DNA of 64,000 bases, taken from NCBI GenBank assembly GCA_030761205.1, contig JAULJL010000017.1, forward strand, positions 1,250,001 to 1,314,000, read 5' to 3'. Position 1 is the first letter of the stretch; every line of letters starts with the position of its first letter. Position numbers and translations under genes: made by a program. The DNA is from Fremontodendron californicum. Its lineage: Eukaryota; Streptophyta; Magnoliopsida; Malvales; Malvaceae. The notes beneath the pieces were generated by a model. That model was not told the origin of the DNA. It saw only the letters and a list, made by a program, of their open reading frames with translations, and ran no database searches. Of this stretch, positions 58,755 through 64,000 are shown in pieces.

Positions 58755-61653
58755 TCAACAATCACCCCATGTTTCCGAGGCAGGCTCAGCGAATCCAAAA
58801 CCTTGGGGTTTCAACAGCGAGTGGTCTCTCTCAAAGTGCTGCAACTCCACTCCCCCGGGGTAGGTTAGCACCTGCCTCACGTTCATGCTAACGTTAACGT
58901 TCCCGTTGCCACCACTATGATGGTGATGGTCTCCAGTCAAACCTAGAAAGTCCCTGGTGAAATGGTCGCTACTATTCTGCCACATGGCCAGGTTTCCAGC
59001 CGCGAAACCCAAGAAATCCGGGGAGATATAACTCGCCATGTTGTTGTTGTTGTTTATCTGCGTGGAGGTTGCACCAACGGTGGCAGCTTTTTGAAGGAGT
59101 GCAGTGGCTGACAAGTGAGGAGTGGCCGACGTGGCAACATTGTAGGAAGTGTTGTTGCTGACATGGAGGTTTTGGAAGGGTGAGGTGATGAGGGCCTTTG
59201 GAGGTGGCGGCGGCGGCGGTTCTTGGAAGAATGGCGCCAAATGGTGAGACTCAGGCTTGACATGAAGTGGGTTATTAGGGTTAGAGGTTTGAGTAGGGTA
59301 GAGCCATGGGTGGAGAGAGATATGGGTTTGGAAAGGGAAAAGAGAAGATGGGTTGGGGTTGGGGTTGGCAAGGGATGGCAAATGATGGGGAGCAGGAATT
59401 GTGGCGGCGCCAGCGGAGGCAAGTTGGTTGGCTGAGAGTCTTGCACTTTCTTCAGCTAATGCATCGCAAAACGCTCTGTGAGTTATGAAGCTGTCCTTCC
59501 TGGAGGTTTCACAAGAAAAAGTTTACAGTCATATATAATTAATTGCATTAGCAAGCAAAGGAAGAGGAAATGAATCAAACAGTTGTGTTTAATTAAGGGG
59601 TTTTGGGTTGTGATAGAATTGCTTAAACATGCAGGTTTGATTATCCTTTACAAAGAGAAAGTGAATGTGAGGGATTTTGACAAGAGTGAAAAAAAAAGGG
59701 GGTATAAACCTAGGATCGTGCATGCGCATTGGATAAATGTCATAAAGTTCACAGGAAAAACAAAGGAGAAACTATCTTTGTTGGTCAAATGTAAAGGAGG
59801 AGAGAGAGGGATGCATTTCAGTTAATTGATGTCTATGCATGCAAAGCAAAGATGGCTCAAATTTTCAAGAATTTGGTAAATTATGATGGATAGTGTTAGC
59901 ATTTTGAAACTAGAGCTTCATGCATGTAACAAAGATATGCAATTGAAACATGAATCTAATTGATTGAGGGGGGGGGGAGGAAAAACAAAATCAGCCGCAG
60001 ATATTTTTGCAGATTTATCAGTTTTACATCATGATGAAAGTTTCAGTGTTCTCTGCGAGTTAATAATGGCATGCTACATGAAAATTTTGTCACGGATTTC
60101 TCAACCATGAAATCCAAAAAGCAATAATTAAAACTTCTTTTGCTTTTTTCTTGGATATCATCATTGTTTTTGAGACTGCAGTCCACTCCATTACAATGAA
60201 ACCGAAGTGGAAAACACAGAGAAAAGAGACTCGTGCCCTTGCATGAAACTGGTATGATAATAAAACCATGTTTATCAGAAGACTTTATATTGAAGAAAAA
60301 GTTTAATATAAAAGATTTAAAAATTTGTGGGTATTAAAAACTCAGATCATCCTAGCTAGAGGATGAATAGGAGAAAGAAAAAGTCAAGAACGCTGGCATA
60401 ATAACAATGCAAGACAAGAGAAACGAATCAAGCTTAACTAATAGCTATTGAATCATGAACAATACGATAAAATACTACAGATTATGACTGTTCCTTATCT
60501 TTTTACTGTATGATCAATTTTTGTCTTGTTTTGTTTTGTTTTGTTCAGATATGAACATGGCAGCTGGTTCAGATTTCAGAGGTATTGCTTTCAGTTTCTC
60601 TTGCAAGTTCGCCAGTAACAGACTTGTATTAATGGTGTCCACTTCGACGAAACGAAACCTGCCACTGCATTTAAGTTCCAGATATATTCCATGCATATAG
60701 CTTACCACTCTTGTGTAAGAGAACAACTAAAAAAAAACAAAAAACAAAAAACAAAAACGGCCCTAAAGACACAAGACTTCCCACTTAGAATTAAATACCA
60801 AGAGTTCTATGAATCCCCATTAGTGTCCAAAGTGGTGAATAGCAAAGAAATGAAACATCAAAATTTATAAAGAAGGGAAGGTTGGAAAACTGAGACAAAA
60901 ACAGAAAGCTATAGAAAAGGATCAAACATCTCAATTAATTTTTTTTTTTTTTTGTGTGGAGAAAAAGAAAGGATAAAAGAAAAATTATTACCTTGAGAAA
61001 AGGGTTCCACAATCACATCTGTATTCTCTTGTTCCACAAGTCTTAGAATGAGCCTTCCAATCTGATTGGACAGCATAGATCTTTGAGCATTTCTCACACT
61101 TCCATTTTTTCTCTCCATGTTTTCTGCAATAGTGTTTCTTGATGCCAGTAAGATCACCTAAAGCCCTTGAAGGATGGTGGTGGACACATGTAGGCTCAGG
61201 GCAAACATAGGCTCTCTTTTTTATCTCTTTGTTTCTTTGCTTCAGTTTCCATGGAAGGTTATGGCCTCTTCTATGAAGCTGAAGGTTTTGATCCCTCTGG
61301 AAACCTTTGTTACAGATCTCACATACAAATCTGTTGGTAGCCAATAGCGTCTTTGGAGATAAAGCAATCACTTCAGCATCTGGGTCTGTAACAGCATCAA
61401 ACAGTACTTAAAGACCAAAAAATGAAACCTAGACTAATATTCTAACAGAAAATTTGAAAGAGATAATGGGAACAAAAGTCTTACCTGGGTTCCCTGGGAG
61501 GTTTCTCTTCTTCTTAACTTTTTGTGGCAGCTGCTGAGGGGAAATGGTTGAAACAATAGGATTTAAGCCACCAAAGTCTTGAACTCTTGTACCAGAAGAA
61601 ACACTAGCTTCCTCAGACAAAGAAGTAGAATTGGACATAGCTGTAGGAAACAT
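58755..61653 (-). CDS. INDETERMINATE-domain (IDD) C2H2 zinc-finger transcription factor
   Basis: Three exons on the minus strand, 61653-61485, 61385-60992 and 59499-58755, encode 435 residues. The start MFPTAMSNSTSLSEEASVSS matches IDD proteins of the IDD2/IDD7 kind as I recall them. A nuclear-localisation run KKKRNLPGNP (47-56) precedes the ID domain: zinc finger 1 (C2H2) 76-98, finger 2 (C2H2) 116-146, finger 3 (C2HC) 151-173 and finger 4 (C2HC) 178-199, all metal ligands present. These fingers bind an AGACAA-like core in DNA; fingers 3-4 contact SCARECROW-type GRAS partners. Downstream are a Pro/Asn/His-rich region, LSATALLQKAA and TRDFLGLTG, the two C-terminal motifs through which IDD proteins bind TOPLESS or DELLA/GRAS partners. 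The intron pattern (one border inside NPD, one inside finger 4) is typical. Family certain; member number not fixed. Confidence 0.95.
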
Positions 61654-62260
61654 GTCTGAGAAGAAGAAAACTCCAAGAAAGAAAAACAAGAGAAAACCCC
61701 AGAAAACTAGTCTGATCTCTCTCTCTCTTTGTTTGTTTAATATCTTGTTCCTACTTTATTATTAGCTCTTGTTCAAGAGTGACCACTTTGCACCTTTGAA
61801 AGAAACAACAAGAAAGAGAGCAGCAAATTGGGTAGCCCAGAAATAGAGAATCCCCGGCTCTGGACACAAACTAAACACAGCTTTGTAAATAAACAGGTGG
61901 CAGTGACATGTAGATACAGAAAGGCAACATTCATTGGATGGCAAAAGCAAAATCTCGTGAAGAGATGATGATGATGGGTTATTCTCCAAGTCGCTATCTA
62001 GCCATGGATTGCTTGTCTGAACAACTCTGCAACGCAATTCAGAAATATTATATATATATATAATATATATATGTATGTATGTATCTATATATTTTTCCTA
62101 TATCTATCTCTTAGAAAAACCATCAAGAGCGGCTGAGAAGCTCTCCCCCATTCAATCAAAACAGGAGGAAAATACAGACAATAAGATTGGGTTTTTTTTT
62201 CCCTCTAAACCTCTCTACTACCCAATAATCCTCTCCTTTCTATATATAAAGATTCACAGA
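61654..62260 (-). promoter_or_regulatory. 5' leader and core promoter of the IDD gene
   Basis: A TATA-like TTTATATATA lies on the minus strand at 62241-62250, so the leader would be about 550-570 bases. The leader contains several short upstream reading frames and a TA/GTAT microsatellite at 62048-62090. A GA-rich block lies just upstream (62262-62295). A leader intron cannot be ruled out. Confidence 0.45.
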
Positions 62261-62651
62261 TAGATTCGAGAGAGTGAGAGAAAGAGAGAAAGCTTCAGTA
62301 GCAGGGTCCTGTAGATAATAGAGTACAGAAGGTGGTGATTACAGTGGCAGACTAAAGGAGAGATAAGGTGGTAAAATTAGAAACCCAAAAAATTAAAATA
62401 AATAACTAAAATTTTAGGTGAGAAAAAAAGGCTAAGAAACCCAAAGAAAAAGCTAAGAATTCTAGTATTCTACAAAGGGAAGAGAGAGGGGGCAGCTCAA
62501 AGCAATGACTAGGAAGTATCCCAGCCCACTTGATTCAGAAATTTTTTTTTTCTTATCTCTCCATTATTATTTTAATAATAATTTATCTTTTGACCTCTGA
62601 CGTTGGTACTTTCTGTATTTTCCTTTGTTCCTGTTATAAAACACCCAAACC

Positions 62652-63187
62652 CTAAAAGATAGGATGTTCACTATTCGAGTTTAATCAAATTAATCGATCG
62701 AAATTTTTTTTGTTCGATTAATCGGTTAATCGAACAAAATTTTGTTCGGTTAACGGTTAATGCTTTTGGAATATTTCGATTATTGGTTAATTCGGTTCGG
62801 TTAAGCGAAAATAATCGAATTACACGAATTAACCGAACTATAGTAAATCTTGTATGTTTAGTTGTTTAGTATGTTTAGTTGTTTAATATGTTTGATGTTT
62901 GGATTTTATATAGTTTTATTATGCTTTGTTTTTGGATTTTGGTTGGTTGGATAGATTATTTGATATAAAATCATGTATTAAAATAGGTTGCAAAATAAAT
63001 TAGGTAAATATTTCGGTTAATTCGAAAACCGACCGAATTAACCGAAATAATTTCGGTTCGGTTAATTAACCGTTTTAACATTTCGGTTCGGTTAACGGTT
63101 AATGAAAAAAAATTCGATTAATTCGGTTAATGGTAATTCGGTTCGATTATTAACCGAATTAACCGAATGAACACCCCTACTAAAAGG
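62652..63187. mobile_element. hAT-type MITE with 8-bp target duplication
   Basis: A 520-bp element (62660-63179) filled with TTCGGTTAA/TTAACCGAA motifs. Left end TAGGATGTTCACTATTCG; right end reverse-complemented TAGGGGTGTTCATTCGG. Flanks CTAAAAGA (62652-62659) and CTAAAAGG (63180-63187) match at 7 of 8 positions, as expected for a somewhat old hAT insertion. It lies about 400 bases upstream of the IDD TATA-like site. Confidence 0.8.
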
Positions 63188-64000
63188 GGCTCGTTTTGAA
63201 TGGAATGATAATATTAAAAGTAGGGATTCCTTTGCTTACCACAAGATGATAGAAGATTTTAGAAGCTTAAAAATGCTTTCGGGGTGGTAAAGGCAAAGGG
63301 GCTAGTTTGAGATATAGCCCTTCTCTTAAGTCTCTCAACCTTTTGCTAATAACATGATTGATCAATTGATCGACTCTGATCAGCTTGTAAACCAGACACT
63401 ATTAGAAGCTTAAATGAATGATAATGCAAAAGCATTACATTATTTGAGAAATATTTGGTTTTACTTGTCCAACAATCTTCAACTCATCTATCAACATTTT
63501 TGGCTTATGTTATTAAGCTTTTTAGATTGAGAAATTTTAATTAGTATCTAGTGATATTGATTAAAATGATATTTATAAAAAAATATAAATAATATATTAA
63601 ATAATTTTTATAAACACCCATTAACCGGATCATTTTAGATTTGTTCTTTTTATATCCATAATTGATACACACAAATTTTAAGTTTTTGATGATTAAAATC
63701 CACTCTTCTAGTAAATAGTAGTAGCTATTAACATTGTCCATTTAAATTTTTAGGATTGGGTTTTTGGAATATCTTAATGAATATCTTTTTACATTCCACT
63801 ATACATGTTTTTGACGATTTTTATCCCCTTTCTGTCTCTATTTCTTTTGTTATTAATATTCTCTCACATCCCTAGTGTGCAGTGAAAGTGCTGAAACAAA
63901 CCCCACCAAGGGGAATTTGGAAGGTCTCTCTTCTTTTTCTCCCTTCTTTGTATAACTTTATTTATTCCAAACCCAAATGTAAAGCATGGGGAGATAGCCT
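63188..64000. other. Spacer at the right edge
   Basis: No gene is supported in this stretch; AT-rich with short scattered ORFs only. Confidence 0.45.

Noticed and set aside
61762..62037. 91-codon ORF upstream of the IDD gene
   Set aside because: Begins at a non-ATG codon, has no recognisable domain and lies in the likely 5' leader.

Overview
This is a stretch of nuclear DNA from a flowering plant, most likely a eudicot and probably a rosid. Genes are split by GT-AG introns, spacers are AT-rich and full of small transposons, and every recognisable protein belongs to a plant family (LONGIFOLIA/TRM, type-A G-gamma, AMT2-type ammonium transporter, VTE3, autoinhibited Ca2+-ATPase, INDETERMINATE-domain zinc finger). 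I cannot name the species.

Layout, left to right: a LONGIFOLIA/TRM protein (minus, 991-4730); a 7-kb spacer with a tRNA-derived SINE; an Agenet + ENT chromatin-type protein (plus, 11688-13890); a G-protein gamma subunit (minus, 16263-22123) whose first intron holds a complete 3.57-kb LTR retrotransposon; an ammonium transporter (minus, 24727-26449); the chloroplast MPBQ/MSBQ methyltransferase VTE3 (plus, 29706-32674); an intronless plasma-membrane-type Ca2+-ATPase of the ACA12/13 group (plus, 38845-42048); a JmjC protein like Arabidopsis JMJ31 (plus, 15 exons, 46194-53921); and an IDD C2H2 transcription factor (minus, 58755-61653). All exon sets below were joined by hand and keep frame from ATG to stop.

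The gene set is mostly housekeeping and signalling. The order TRM5-like, AGG1, VTE3, ACA12-like matches, from memory, the end of Arabidopsis chromosome 3 (AT3G63430, 63420, 63410, 63380), so the block is probably conserved, with the Agenet and AMT genes as extra members.

The outstanding object is the retrotransposon at 18239-21804. It has two identical 329-bp LTRs, a 5-bp target duplication, a tRNA-Met primer site and a polypurine tract, but no recognisable pol. Instead it carries one uninterrupted 973-codon reading frame that strings together pieces resembling at least five host genes: two different pectin-type putative methyltransferases, HSP90, chaperonin CCT1 and an NPK1/ANP-type MAPKKK. 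It looks like a very young, non-autonomous, multi-gene-capturing retroelement. Its 3' LTR promoter points antisense through exon 1 of the G-gamma gene.

The remaining spacers hold several short inverted-repeat transposons, four of them with clear ends (14028-14211, 33099-33346, 62660-63179, 56706-56896), plus long foldback elements, tandem duplications and homopolymer tracts.
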